Assembly (NCBI RefSeq): GCF_001667035.1
Contig: NZ_LZIR01000019.1
Span: 1-36,954 of the forward strand
DNA length: 36,954 nucleotides
Source: Mycobacterium sp. 852002-51057_SCH5723018
GTDB taxonomy: Bacteria > Actinomycetota > Actinomycetes > Mycobacteriales > Mycobacteriaceae
Reading direction: 5' to 3'
Part shown: positions 1 through 7,776 of the stretch, piece after piece
Position numbering within the stretch: position 1 is the first letter of the stretch
Layout of the letters: every line of letters starts with the position of its first letter
Made by a program: the position numbers and the translations under genes
The notes under the pieces: generated by a model
Database searches by the model: none
What the model saw: the letters and a program-made list of their open reading frames with translations, nothing else
What the model was told of the DNA's origin: nothing

Positions 1-1
1 C

Positions 2-1123
2 GGCGTGTCCGCGGCCGACAAGATCGCCGTGCTGGAGGAGTACTCCGGGCGGCTGCTGGGCGCCGACGGCGTCGACCACGTGTCGGCGGGGCTGACGGCG
101 GTCAAGGAGCAGACCTTCTACGCCGACACCTTCGGATCGTCCATCACTCAGCAGCGGGTGCGGGTGCAGCCGTCGCTGGAGGCCGTCACGGTCGACGCCG
201 CGGCGGGCAGCTTCGATTCGATGCGCACCCTCGCGCCCCCGATGGGGCGGGGGTGGGAGGCGCTGGTCGACGACGAGGTGTGGAACTGGGCCGACGAGCT
301 GGCGCAGCTGCCGGTGCTGTTGGCCGAGAAGGTCAAGGCGCCCAGCGTGACCGCGGGGCCAACGGATCTGGTGATCGATCCGACCAACCTGTGGCTGACC
401 ATTCACGAATCCATCGGCCACGCAACCGAATACGACCGCGCCATCGGGTACGAGGCCGCCTATGCCGGGACGTCGTTCGCCACCCCCGACAAGCTCGGCA
501 CCATGCGCTACGGTTCGCCGCTGATGACCGTGACCGCCGACCGCACCGTCGAATTCGGTTTGGCCAGCATCGGTTACGACGACGAGGGGGTGGCCGCGCA
601 AAGCTGGGACCTGGTGCGCGACGGGATTTTCGTCGGCTATCAGCTCGACCGGGTGTTCGCCCCGCGGCTCGGGCAGCAGCGCTCCAACGGGTGCTCGTAC
701 GCCGACTCGCCCCACCACGTGCCGATCCAGCGGATGGCCAATGTGTCGTTGCAGCCCGCGCCCGAGGAGATCAATACCGCCGAGCTGATCGGCCGCGTCG
801 AGGACGGCATCTACATCGTCGGCGACAAGTCCTGGTCAATCGACATGCAGCGCTACAACTTTCAGTTCACCGGCCAGCGGTTCTTCCGCATCCGCGACGG
901 CCGCCTGGACGGCCAGCTGCGCGATGTCGCCTATCAGGCCACCACCACCGACTTCTGGAATTCCATGGAAGCCGTGGGCGGCCCGTCGACCTGGCGGCTG
1001 GGCGGGGCGTTCAACTGCGGCAAGGCCCAGCCCGGCCAGGTCGCCCCGGTCAGCCACGGCTGCCCGTCGGCGTTGTTCCGCGGCGTCAACGTGCTCAACA
1101 CCGTCGCCGAGGGCGTCCGATGA
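2..1123 (+). CDS. tldD: TldD-family metalloprotease, 5' partial
   Basis: This is the C-terminal three quarters of a TldD/PmbA-family metallopeptidase; the reading frame is open to the left edge, so the true start lies outside the window. Counting from the GTG at 5, the zinc-binding HExxxH motif is HESIGH at residues 134-139, and a conserved SHGCPSALFRG segment lies near the C-terminus. Family members are about 500 residues, so roughly 130 are missing. TldD works with TldE/PmbA as a heterodimeric protease that trims peptides, for example in microcin B17 maturation and CcdA turnover in E. coli; the mycobacterial substrate is unknown. The stop overlaps the start of the next gene (ATGA at 1120-1123), so the two subunits are translationally coupled. 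Gene order matches Rv2315c-Rv2314c of M. tuberculosis as I recall it. Confidence 0.93.
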   Translation, partial: GVSAADKIAVLEEYSGRLLGADGVDHVSAGLTAVKEQTFYADTFGSSITQQRVRVQPSLEAVTVDAAAGSFDSMRTLAPPMGRGWEALVDDEVWNWADELAQLPVLLAEKVKAPSVTAGPTDLVIDPTNLWLTIHESIGHATEYDRAIGYEAAYAGTSFATPDKLGTMRYGSPLMTVTADRTVEFGLASIGYDDEGVAAQSWDLVRDGIFVGYQLDRVFAPRLGQQRSNGCSYADSPHHVPIQRMANVSLQPAPEEINTAELIGRVEDGIYIVGDKSWSIDMQRYNFQFTGQRFFRIRDGRLDGQLRDVAYQATTTDFWNSMEAVGGPSTWRLGGAFNCGKAQPGQVAPVSHGCPSALFRGVNVLNTVAEGVR

Positions 1124-2493
1124 TCACCCCTCAGCACGTCGTCAACCTGGTGTTGGAGGAGGCCGCCAAGCTGGGCGGCGCCGACGAGACCATGGTGCTG
1201 GTCACCGACAAGGTCGAGGCGACGTTGCGCTGGGCCGGCAACTCGATGACCACCAACGGAGTGTCGCTGAGCCGCAGCATCACGGTGGTCTCCGTTGTGC
1301 GGCACGGGGATACCGCACGCATCGGCACGATGGTGTCCGCGGAGGTCGACCCGCGGGTGATTCCCGGGTTGGTGGCGGCGTCCCAGGATGCGGCCCGCTC
1401 GGCTCCAGAGGCCGGTGACGCCGCGCCGCTGCTGGGCGATACCGGGGTGCCCGCCGATTGGGATGCGCCCGTCCCCGGCACCGGGCCCTTGGTGTTCGCG
1501 GACCTCGTCAATTCGTTAAGCCGCGGATTCCGCAGCGCCGACCGGCTGTACGGCTTTGCGCACCACAACGTTGCGACGACGTTCCTGGCGTCGTCGACCG
1601 GTCTGCGCCGCCGCTACACCCAGCCCACCGGCGCGGTGGAGATGAACGCCAAACGCGGCGACGCCAGCGCCTGGGCGGGCATCGGTACGGCCGACTTCAC
1701 CGACGTGCCAACCGATTCGCTGCTCGAGCAGCTGTCGATGCGGCTGGGCTGGGCCGAGCGCAGCGTCGAGCTGCCCGCGGGTCGTTACGAGACGATCATG
1801 CCGCCGTCGACGGTGGCCGACATGATGCTCTACCTGGCCTGGTCGATGGTCGGCCGCGGCGCGGAGGAGGGCCGCACCGCGTTGTCGGCGCCCGGTGGTG
1901 GCACCCGGGTGGGGGAGCGGCTCACCGATCTGCCGCTGACGATGTTCTCTGATCCGATGGCGCCGGGCCTGGCGTGCACACCGTTCGTGGCGGTGAGCAG
2001 CTCGTCGGAAACGATGTCGGTGTTCGACAACGGCATGGAGATCGGCCAGGTGGACTGGATCCGCAACGGGGTGATTAACGCGCTCGCGTACCCGCGGGCC
2101 ACCGCCGCGAAATTCGACGCCCCGGTCGCGGTGGGCGCCGACAACATGGTGATGACCGGCGGCGAGGCTGAACTCGCCGACATGATCGCGGCCACCGAGC
2201 GCGGCCTGCTGCTGACCACGCTGTGGTACATCCGCGAGGTCGATCCCACCACGCTGCTGCTCACCGGGCTGACCCGCGACGGCGTCTACCTCATCGAGGA
2301 CGGCGAGGTGACCGCGGCGGTCAACAATTTTCGGTTCAACGAGAGTCCGCTGGACCTGCTGCGACGGGCCACTGAGGCCGGCGTCAGCGAGAAGACCCTG
2401 CCGCGGGAATGGGCTGATTGGGCCACCCGGGCGGCGATGCCGTCGCTGCGGATTCCGGACTTCCACATGTCGTCGGTGAGTCAGGCGCAATAG
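1120..2493 (+). CDS. pmbA: TldE/PmbA-family protein
   Basis: A 457-residue protein starting [15 protein letters not shown]. It is the second, non-zinc-binding subunit of the TldD/TldE protease pair: it has the same fold but no HExxxH motif. The frame stays open upstream to 253, but that stretch is antisense-like shadow inside tldD; the ATG at 1120 is chosen because it overlaps the tldD stop by four bases and gives the normal family length. The C-terminal part contains the conserved segments typical of PmbA, such as [14 protein letters not shown] and [18 protein letters not shown]. It should act in the cytoplasm with the product of the preceding gene and be co-transcribed with it. Confidence 0.93.
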   Translation: MITPQHVVNLVLEEAAKLGGADETMVLVTDKVEATLRWAGNSMTTNGVSLSRSITVVSVVRHGDTARIGTMVSAEVDPRVIPGLVAASQDAARSAPEAGDAAPLLGDTGVPADWDAPVPGTGPLVFADLVNSLSRGFRSADRLYGFAHHNVATTFLASSTGLRRRYTQPTGAVEMNAKRGDASAWAGIGTADFTDVPTDSLLEQLSMRLGWAERSVELPAGRYETIMPPSTVADMMLYLAWSMVGRGAEEGRTALSAPGGGTRVGERLTDLPLTMFSDPMAPGLACTPFVAVSSSSETMSVFDNGMEIGQVDWIRNGVINALAYPRATAAKFDAPVAVGADNMVMTGGEAELADMIAATERGLLLTTLWYIREVDPTTLLLTGLTRDGVYLIEDGEVTAAVNNFRFNESPLDLLRRATEAGVSEKTLPREWADWATRAAMPSLRIPDFHMSSVSQAQ

Positions 2494-2533
2494 GCGATTG
2501 CCTTGCAGCTCACCGGGTTCTAGCGTGTGACAA

Positions 2534-3370
2534 ATGCTGAGTGGGTTGGCGGCTGTATCTCCCAGGTCTCCCGGCTCCGGCCGTATCGCGGCCCTGATCC
2601 GCCGGGTGTGCGCGCAGACGTTGTCGCTGCCCCCGCTGCCGTCCTGCGTCGAGGTCGGCGAACCGGAGTCGGAGGCCGAGGCCGTCGTCGCCGAGTTCGC
2701 CGAGCAGTTCAGTGCCGACGTCTCGGCGATCACCGCTGAACAACGGTCGCAACTGTGGAAACAGCTGGGGGACAGCACCTTTAGCGTGGTAGTCCAGATG
2801 TACATCGCCGACTTCGTTCCGCGGGTACGGGCCGGGCTGGAGGCGCTCGGGGTCGGCTCGGAACATCTCGGCTGGGTGAATGGGCCGATCGCGTGGGAGC
2901 ACGCCACCGAGCCGTCGGAGGTGGTGTTCAACGACTTCCTGCCCGCGGTTGCCCGGATGCGCGCGCTCGACCCGGTCACGTCCGAGTTGGTTCGGCTGCG
3001 CGGGGCGGCCCAGCACAACTGCCGGCTGTGCAACTCACTGCGCGAGGGGGGTGCTATGGACGCCGGCGGCTCGGAGGCGCTGTACGACGATATCGAGCGC
3101 TTCGAGGGCTCAAGTCTGTTGACCCGCCGCGCTAAAACAGCGCTGCGCTATACCGATGGGTTAATTTGGACCCCTGCGCACCTCGTCGCCGGCGTTGTCG
3201 CCGAGGTGCGCTCGGAGTTCTCCGAGGTCGAGGCCGTCGAGCTCACCTTCGACATCATGCGCAATGCCAGCAACAAGGTGGCGGTGTCGCTGGGTGCCGA
3301 CGCTCCTCGCGTGGAGCACGGCACCGAGCGTTACCTGCTCGATGCCGACGGTCAGACGGTGTTCAGCTGA
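2534..3370 (+). CDS. AhpD/carboxymuconolactone decarboxylase-like protein with CxxC
   Basis: A 278-residue protein of the AhpD-like (carboxymuconolactone decarboxylase) superfamily. The C-terminal half holds the redox motif [10 protein letters not shown] with C163 and C166 as the CxxC pair, preceded by the helix [16 protein letters not shown]. This places it with thiol-active AhpD-type proteins, not with true decarboxylases. A role in peroxide or thiol redox chemistry is inferred; the substrate is unknown. The ATG at 2534 lies 40 bases after the pmbA stop, so the gene may be read from the same transcript. The arrangement matches Rv2313c next to Rv2314c in M. tuberculosis, again from memory. 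Residues 1-130 are helical and not recognised as a separate domain. Confidence 0.8.
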   Translation: MLSGLAAVSPRSPGSGRIAALIRRVCAQTLSLPPLPSCVEVGEPESEAEAVVAEFAEQFSADVSAITAEQRSQLWKQLGDSTFSVVVQMYIADFVPRVRAGLEALGVGSEHLGWVNGPIAWEHATEPSEVVFNDFLPAVARMRALDPVTSELVRLRGAAQHNCRLCNSLREGGAMDAGGSEALYDDIERFEGSSLLTRRAKTALRYTDGLIWTPAHLVAGVVAEVRSEFSEVEAVELTFDIMRNASNKVAVSLGADAPRVEHGTERYLLDADGQTVFS

Positions 3371-3555
3371 AGGACTGTGAAAGCCACTACAGGCGCCGCG
3401 GCCATTGCTGCGACAACGAGCGCCGCACTGGCGCGGATGTGGCGGGATGCACCGTCACCACAAACGACGCAGAAACCGTGTTCGCCGCGGTAGTGGAAAC
3501 GGCACCACCCGCATTGCCCAGTTGTGGTGCGCGCTTATGACGCGGGCTGGATTGC

Positions 3556-3852
3556 TCAGGTGGCACCGATTGGCCAGTTTTCCATAACGCACTGCACTCG
3601 TAGAGCGGCGTCGTCTGGCTTAACTCCCATACCCACCAATTCCTGAGCGACATGGGCACGGGATTTACCCGAGTTGAGTTCCGACTCGATAAACGCAACG
3701 CCGGGCAACCAAATTCTTGCATCGACCCCCCCTGGCGGGATCTCCGCATCGCTTTTAATGCACCGCAGGTAACTGTGGGTATCAGCATGAGCAGGCACAG
3801 CCGCGCCTAGGACGGCGGCGGCCACCGCCGCAGCGATGTAGATGAACCGCAT
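3556..3852 (-). CDS. DUF732-family small secreted protein
   Basis: A 98-residue protein with a clear Sec signal peptide (MRFIYIAAAVAAAVLGAAVPAHADT, cleavage expected after AHA). The mature part has two cysteines and the helical pattern of mycobacterial DUF732 proteins: an early cysteine (YLRCIKSD), a central VAFIESELNSGKS segment and a late RVQCVMENWP. These abundant exported proteins have no established function. The start at 3852 is chosen over the in-frame start at 4008 because it places the signal peptide at the N-terminus. It is convergent with the preceding gene, with a 185-base gap in which I see nothing else. The divergent DNA upstream holds a decayed integrase. Confidence 0.8.
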   Translation of the reverse strand: MRFIYIAAAVAAAVLGAAVPAHADTHSYLRCIKSDAEIPPGGVDARIWLPGVAFIESELNSGKSRAHVAQELVGMGVKPDDAALRVQCVMENWPIGAT

Positions 3853-3930
3853 CCTTGCATCATCTACCTGCCGCCGAGGCTCGGCAATGGCATGCGGTGA
3901 GAGCCTGCCAGCTGGCAGGACCATAATTGC

Positions 3931-4301
3931 GTGGATTACTCCCAGGGCGCGTTGGCCGCGCTGGTGTGCCCGCGCCCGCGCGGCGGATTGTTGCCGGTCG
4001 AGGAGCACCGGCGGGCCTTCGATGAGGCGCGCAAGCAGGTCGGATCGAAGGGCTAACCTCCCACCGGCTGAGGCGTACCACGGTCTCGCTGGCCTCTCGG
4101 CGGGTGCACAACGTCAAGGTGGTCCAACGTATGCTTGGCCACGCAACAGCGGCCGTGACGTCGGAGTTGTGTGGGCATCTTCTCAATGACTACCCGCCTG
4201 GAGTCGCGGAAGCGCTGGCAAGGCCATCGGAACAACTGCGGTATCTATGTATGAAAGCGGGGAAAACGCCTAAGGGCAAGTTGCTAGACGCACTAAACTA
4301 G
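3931..4301 (+). pseudogene. Tyrosine recombinase (integrase) C-terminal relic, frameshifted
   Basis: The first piece (3931-4056) reads VDYSQGALAALVCPRPRGG and ends at a stop after GSKG. A shift of one frame at about 4053 restores homology: LTSHRLRRTTVSLA continues into VKVVQRMLGHATAAVT and GHLLNDYPPGVAEAL up to the stop at 4301. These are the HxLR and LGH boxes of phage-type integrases. The catalytic tyrosine, normally in a YGHLL context, is a cysteine here (SELCGHLL). The N-terminal part is missing. The relic sits just 15 bases before the tRNA gene, in the place where M. tuberculosis also has an integrase fragment (Rv2309c). It is best read as the scar of an older insertion at the same tRNA and is not functional. 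Confidence 0.8.
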
Positions 4302-4316
4302 CAGGTGAAAGACTCG

Positions 4317-4390
4317 GGGGCGGTAGCTCAGTTGGTTAGAGCCGCGGACTCATAATCCGTTGGTCGCGGGTTCGAGCCCCGCCCGCCCCA
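4317..4390 (+). tRNA. tRNA with CAT anticodon (tRNA-Met or tRNA-Ile2)
   Basis: A complete 74-nt cloverleaf. The acceptor arms GGGGCGG and CCGCCCC pair perfectly, the D stem is GCTC/GAGC, the anticodon loop is CTCATAA with CAT at 4351-4353, and the T arm is GCGGG-TTCGAGC-CCCGC. The discriminator is A4390 and no CCA is encoded. A CAT anticodon in an elongator-type body means tRNA-Met, or tRNA-Ile2 if the C is modified to lysidine; the sequence alone does not decide. The gene stays intact because it lies on the outer side of the left attachment site. Confidence 0.95.
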
Positions 4391-4391
4391 C
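4353..4391 (+). repeat. attL core: tRNA 3' end, 39-bp direct repeat
   Basis: These 39 bases, from the last base of the anticodon to one base beyond the discriminator, recur without mismatch at 15494-15532. Flanking bases differ on both sides (A versus G before, T versus A after), so this is the full length of the identity. Such a repeat of a tRNA 3' end is the usual footprint of a tyrosine integrase. The reconstituted tRNA gene and the integrase lie on this side. Confidence 0.92.
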
Positions 4392-4426
4392 TTCAGAGGC
4401 TGTTTTTCGTGCCAAGCGGGTGTGGT

Positions 4427-4438
4427 CCATCGTTTATT
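4427..4438 (+). repeat. Possible left integrase arm-type site
   Basis: CCATCGTTTATT occurs here and again at 15359-15370, inside both ends of the element. A near copy (TCATCGCTTATG) follows directly at 4438-4449. Short direct repeats inside both att arms are typical of arm-type integrase sites. The left copy covers the last codons of the integrase gene, which weakens the case. Confidence 0.3.
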
Positions 4439-5603
4439 CATCGCTTATGGCCCGGTCCAGCAGCTCAGCAACCTCGGTGTGGACACGGCCCCTCGCCATA
4501 TACGTGTCCTGCGTCATCGACACCTTGCTATGGCCTAGCTGGTCGGCTCCCACGCGTGGAGACAGGCCGGCGTCGTCTATCAACGTGGCAACGGTCTTGC
4601 GGAAGCTGTGCGTGGTTATCTCCGCTACGCCCAAATCGTCGCGTACCGTGCGCCAACGCTTGCCGAAATTGTTCGGGTCACGCCAGGTGCCCGCGGTTGA
4701 CGCGAAAATCATGGGCAGCTCGCCTACGAACGGCCGCCCATGGCGCAGTTTTAGAGCGTCCACCGCGAACTGAGGCAGCGGAAGTGTCCGCTTACCGGCT
4801 GCACTCTTCGTGTCGTCGATGCGGCTCAATCCGTGGCCCGTCGCTCGGACGAGCTTTCCGGTGACTGCCAGCGTGCGAGCCTCAGCGTCGAAGTCGACCC
4901 ATCGCAGCGCCAAGAGCTCTGACCGGCGTAGCCCCGTCGCGATCAACAATGTGATCGGGTCTGCCAGGTCGTGATCCTGGCAGTAGGCCGATGCACCCAA
5001 CTTCGCCAGCAGCTCACGCAACTGCTCGCCCGTCAGCGCGGTCGCACCCTTTGGCTGTGCCTTTGACTTAATCGACTGAACATCGCGCACCGGGTTTGCA
5101 CTCAAAATGCTGGCCATTACGGCAAGCTGTAGTGCACCGCGAAGGATGGTCTTGGCCTGGCGTGCCATCGTCGCCCCGTGAGCAGTGCGCATCGACCGAA
5201 TGGCGGCGTCGATTCGTGCTGGTGTGGCCTCGTGCACTCGGACGGCCCCGACGAACTTGATGAGTTTCCGTGCGGCGAACTTATATGTCGAGATGGTTGC
5301 GGGGGAGCGGCCGTCTTCCGCCAACCGTTCCAGATGGTGCTCAATCAGCGCAGTGAGCGGCGTGTCAAGAGTGGTCTTGTCGGCCACGGATGGCGGTCTG
5401 AAATCCTTTAGCGCCTCAATGAGTGTATCCTCGGCCAACTTGCCATACTGGTCGAACTCATCTGCGGGACCGCGCCTCTCAACGATCCGAGTGACGCCAT
5501 CTGTGCTGCGATACCTGCATCGTGCCAGCCAGGCGCCGTTGCTAAGCTTCGTGCGGTTGATCTTGCCGTGGTGCCCGATCCGCAGAGGCGGTCTACCTGC
5601 CAT
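4434..5603 (-). CDS. Tyrosine recombinase/integrase
   Basis: A 389-residue phage-type integrase with all catalytic residues in place: R226 (TGLRRSEL), K266 (TKSAAGKRTLPL), H332 and R335 (HSFRKT), H358 (LGHSK) and the nucleophile Y368 (DTYMAR). Residues 1-60 look like an arm-binding domain and 80-175 like the SAM-like core-binding domain (LERLAEDGRSPATISTYKFA). It should integrate and, with an excisionase, excise the element at the tRNA 3' end. The stop lies 43 bases inside attL. The start overlaps the upstream excisionase-like gene by 11 bases, so both are probably translated from one mRNA. It is not closely related to the decayed integrase at 3931-4301. Confidence 0.95.
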   Translation of the reverse strand: MAGRPPLRIGHHGKINRTKLSNGAWLARCRYRSTDGVTRIVERRGPADEFDQYGKLAEDTLIEALKDFRPPSVADKTTLDTPLTALIEHHLERLAEDGRSPATISTYKFAARKLIKFVGAVRVHEATPARIDAAIRSMRTAHGATMARQAKTILRGALQLAVMASILSANPVRDVQSIKSKAQPKGATALTGEQLRELLAKLGASAYCQDHDLADPITLLIATGLRRSELLALRWVDFDAEARTLAVTGKLVRATGHGLSRIDDTKSAAGKRTLPLPQFAVDALKLRHGRPFVGELPMIFASTAGTWRDPNNFGKRWRTVRDDLGVAEITTHSFRKTVATLIDDAGLSPRVGADQLGHSKVSMTQDTYMARGRVHTEVAELLDRAISDE

Positions 5604-5814
5604 GATCTCTCACTCCCGCCTCGGCCATCCGCTCGTCCTCCCAGTCGAGGACATCGCTTAGCCGGTAACGGACATGGCGTCCGAACCGCGCATACTTGGG
5701 CCCAGTGCCCTTTGTGGCCCACTCGGCTGGCGTCTTGTCTGGCACGCCGAGCCGATTGGCCAGCTGCTTTCGGCTGAGCCATATTGTGTCGATTTCGCTC
5801 GTCATGAGCCTCAT
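5593..5814 (-). CDS. AlpA/excisionase-like HTH protein
   Basis: A 73-residue protein with the winged helix-turn-helix pattern of AlpA/MerR-type excisionases (HTH_17): WLSRKQLANRLGVP, a turn, then a wing YARFGRHVRYRLSDVLDWEDERM. It overlaps the integrase start by 11 bases. By analogy with such gene pairs it probably acts as the recombination directionality factor or as a regulator of integrase transcription. A second in-frame ATG at 5805 would remove three residues and has GAGG just upstream; I keep the longer form, but the choice is open. Confidence 0.8.
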   Translation of the reverse strand: MRLMTSEIDTIWLSRKQLANRLGVPDKTPAEWATKGTGPKYARFGRHVRYRLSDVLDWEDERMAEAGVRDHGR

Positions 5815-6193
5815 TAAATCTGAACCTGATTTCCGTCTACCGGGATCGATTGCCTGAGTGAATTATTCGATGCCCCCCGGGGAGCGATGACACAAGTTCC
5901 GGCGGCCTCCGCATACCGACGACCCTTGTGGCAGTAGCCGATGCAATGAAGAAAGGATACTCATCGCGGCGTTCGGTACGCGGCTATCTGATGTCTTCTC
6001 CCGGTAGACGCCGAACAAGCTCGGTTACGGTTGAGACCGTTGGTGCGACACCGACAACCGCGGCGGGTGCTTCGCCGCCATAGGGCACGTCTGGCACGGG
6101 GCGCAGATCTATTCGGAGGCAAGGTGCTTCGCCCTCGACGAGGTCAGTGCTGGACCAATTGGTAAATCGAGAACCCTGAGATGGAGCAACATT
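5815..6193. other. Divergent regulatory region, no gene
   Basis: This 379-base stretch separates the int/xis unit from the rightward HTH/rep unit and must hold both promoters. The only open frame of any length (minus strand, to 5984) runs through the opposite strand of the next gene and has no recognisable product. A GC-only palindromic run lies near 5874-5883 and a GGAG seven bases before the ATG at 6194 serves the rightward unit. I see no operator clear enough to call. Confidence 0.5.
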
Positions 6194-6382
6194 ATGGCGT
6201 ATTTCCGCACAGCGGATCTGGTGGAAGCGTATGGCACGCAGGCCACCTGGAGATGGTGGCGACACAGGGGAGAAGCGCCACGCTCGTTCAAACTCGGGCG
6301 GACGGTGTTCTACTACTCGGACGATGTCCAAGCATGGGTTAACTCGCAGAGGGCAGCCTCAGCGAGGGCCGGCGTCCGATGA
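6194..6382 (+). CDS. Small HTH DNA-binding protein (AlpA/excisionase-like)
   Basis: A 62-residue protein, again of the HTH_17 type: RTADLVEAYGTQATWRWWR as the helix-turn-helix and FKLGRTVFYYSDDVQAWVNS as the wing and final helix. It has a good ribosome site (GGAG, seven bases before ATG) and its stop overlaps the next start (ATGA at 6379-6382), so it is coupled to the replication-like gene. It may be a regulator of the rightward unit or an excision factor; with the protein at 5593-5814 the element has two such proteins. It is the first gene of the rightward transcript. Confidence 0.75.
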   Translation: MAYFRTADLVEAYGTQATWRWWRHRGEAPRSFKLGRTVFYYSDDVQAWVNSQRAASARAGVR

Positions 6383-7122
6383 CGTACCACGTCCGCAACC
6401 CAATCAAGTGGCACGGCGAGAATCCACGCGGCCACTTCACAATCGTTCCAAACGAGCTGGCTCGCGACGCACAACTGAGTTCGCACGCCTACCGGATAGC
6501 CATCGTGATCCGCACTCACGCTGAGAGTTACGAGGTATCAATCAAGTCACTGGCCGCGATGTATCGGTGGGGCCGGGGCAGAACCGGGAAGGCCATCGAA
6601 GAACTCGTTGCCGCTCGGTGGCTCGCGAAGCGCACCTACGAGACGGTGGAAGGTAATCGCGTGTTCGATGAGTATCACGTTCATGCGTCGCGACGGTTCT
6701 CGGAGGAGGAGTCGGCGATGCTCAACAGCCGGGTAGTGATCCGGGCTCGGCCTGATCCGATTGAGAACAACCTCATGTCGCCGGCGGTGACACCCCGGTG
6801 CGCTGAAAGACATCACCTGAGTGTCTCCAACCAAGACACCAAAGAAAACCAACAAGAACACCAGTCAGAAAACAAAGAAGAAAACCAGTCAGTCGACTGC
6901 TGGATCTGCGAGGGCTCTGGATGGTTCGGCGGTGGTCCATGCGAGAATTGCTGCCCGCCCCCACCCAATCTCGTCAGGCGTATGCCGGAGGAGCAGCCGA
7001 CCCCTGCGGAATCCTGTGCAGGTTGCAAGATGTTCGGCTCTCAGGGGTGCTTCGAGCACACGAGCGCGTTGATCGGGCGGCGACAACTAGCCGAGCATGA
7101 ACTGGCCCTAGTCCAGGTCTAG
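6379..7122 (+). CDS. Replication-initiator-like winged-helix protein with zinc knuckles
   Basis: A 247-residue protein. Residues 15-105 form a helix-turn-helix/winged-helix region resembling phage replisome organisers and plasmid initiators (FTIVPNELARDAQLSSHAYR; VSIKSLAAMYRWGRGRTGKAIEEL as the recognition part). A polar Gln/Glu/Asn/Lys linker covers residues 154-171. The C-terminal third has a likely zinc module, C174xxC177 and C188xxC191, followed by C213xxC216 and C224. This order fits a protein that binds an origin and recruits host replication factors, which would let the element replicate after excision; that is inference. It is coupled to the preceding HTH gene by an ATGA overlap. No helicase or primase gene follows. 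Confidence 0.6.
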   Translation: MTYHVRNPIKWHGENPRGHFTIVPNELARDAQLSSHAYRIAIVIRTHAESYEVSIKSLAAMYRWGRGRTGKAIEELVAARWLAKRTYETVEGNRVFDEYHVHASRRFSEEESAMLNSRVVIRARPDPIENNLMSPAVTPRCAERHHLSVSNQDTKENQQEHQSENKEENQSVDCWICEGSGWFGGGPCENCCPPPPNLVRRMPEEQPTPAESCAGCKMFGSQGCFEHTSALIGRRQLAEHELALVQV

Positions 7123-7776
7123 TCCAGCGCAACATCCCAATTGCATTTGAAAAGCCGGTCACTAATTGCTCCCGGAGAGAGAAGCGCTGACTCGCAGAAC
7201 GTGTCCGGGTATCGACTCAGTTGGGGGTTCCCCCCAGGCAATGTAGTGCCCACTCCATCAACAAGGTCGGACAACTCATGAACTGCAAACAAGATCATTG
7301 CGAAAGGAGGGCGCACTCACGGGGATGATGCACGACGCACTACCGCCGCTGGCGCTCTGGGCAGGCTATGGATGTGCCCATTAGGCCCTATGAGCGTTGC
7401 GAAGTGGGAGCCCACGACGTCGGTCGGTCAGCCAGTACGGCGAAAACTAGACCGAAGCGCGAGAAGCCGTTCGCGGCGGAATACGCTCTTCTGGCGGAAT
7501 TGGGACTCTATCGCGACTGAGCTGGCTAGGGAGTCGTGCCCGTTTTCCCCGGCGGTCCCCTTGGCCGCAGGTACCCTACTTCGCGTTGGGCATCGTCGGT
7601 GCCTCGCTCGTTTTTGGGTGCGTACGAGGGTGGGCGCTCTCGTCGCCGCTCCACTGTCCCGCACAGCTTCGCAAGAAGCGACGATTGGCGAGTCCGTACT
7701 AGTTAGATGGGATCGATCAAGTCCCCGCTGTTGCTGACAGTTGGGATGGAAGAAGACGAGTGGACGGGAACTGGGA
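7123..7776. other. 654-base region without a confident gene
   Basis: No convincing product is visible. A 121-codon frame at 7372-7737 has arginine-rich shadow-like composition. A 50-codon frame beginning at the ATG near 7369 (MDVPIRPYERCEVG, ending LLAELGLYRD) is possible, but its start is unsupported. A strong AAAGGAGG lies at 7303-7310 with no start codon at the right distance. A short GGGGGTTCCCCC hairpin-like run lies at about 7225. The stretch could hold the promoter of the nuclease gene, an origin for the replication protein, or the remains of a lost gene. Confidence 0.4.

Noticed and set aside
253..1119. Upstream extension of the pmbA frame
   Set aside because: The sequence is out-of-frame tldD; the ATG at 1120 with a four-base overlap and the family N-terminus is clearly the start.
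1516..3033. 505-codon open frame on the minus strand
   Set aside because: It lies antisense to pmbA and the CxxC protein, has Arg/His-rich shadow composition and no domain; it is a by-product of high GC content.
3387..3788. 133-codon open frame on the minus strand
   Set aside because: It overlaps the DUF732 gene in another frame on the same strand; the signal peptide and family features support the DUF732 frame.
7372..7737. 121-codon open frame
   Set aside because: Arg/Ser-rich with no recognisable motif and no ribosome site; treated as non-coding pending expression data.
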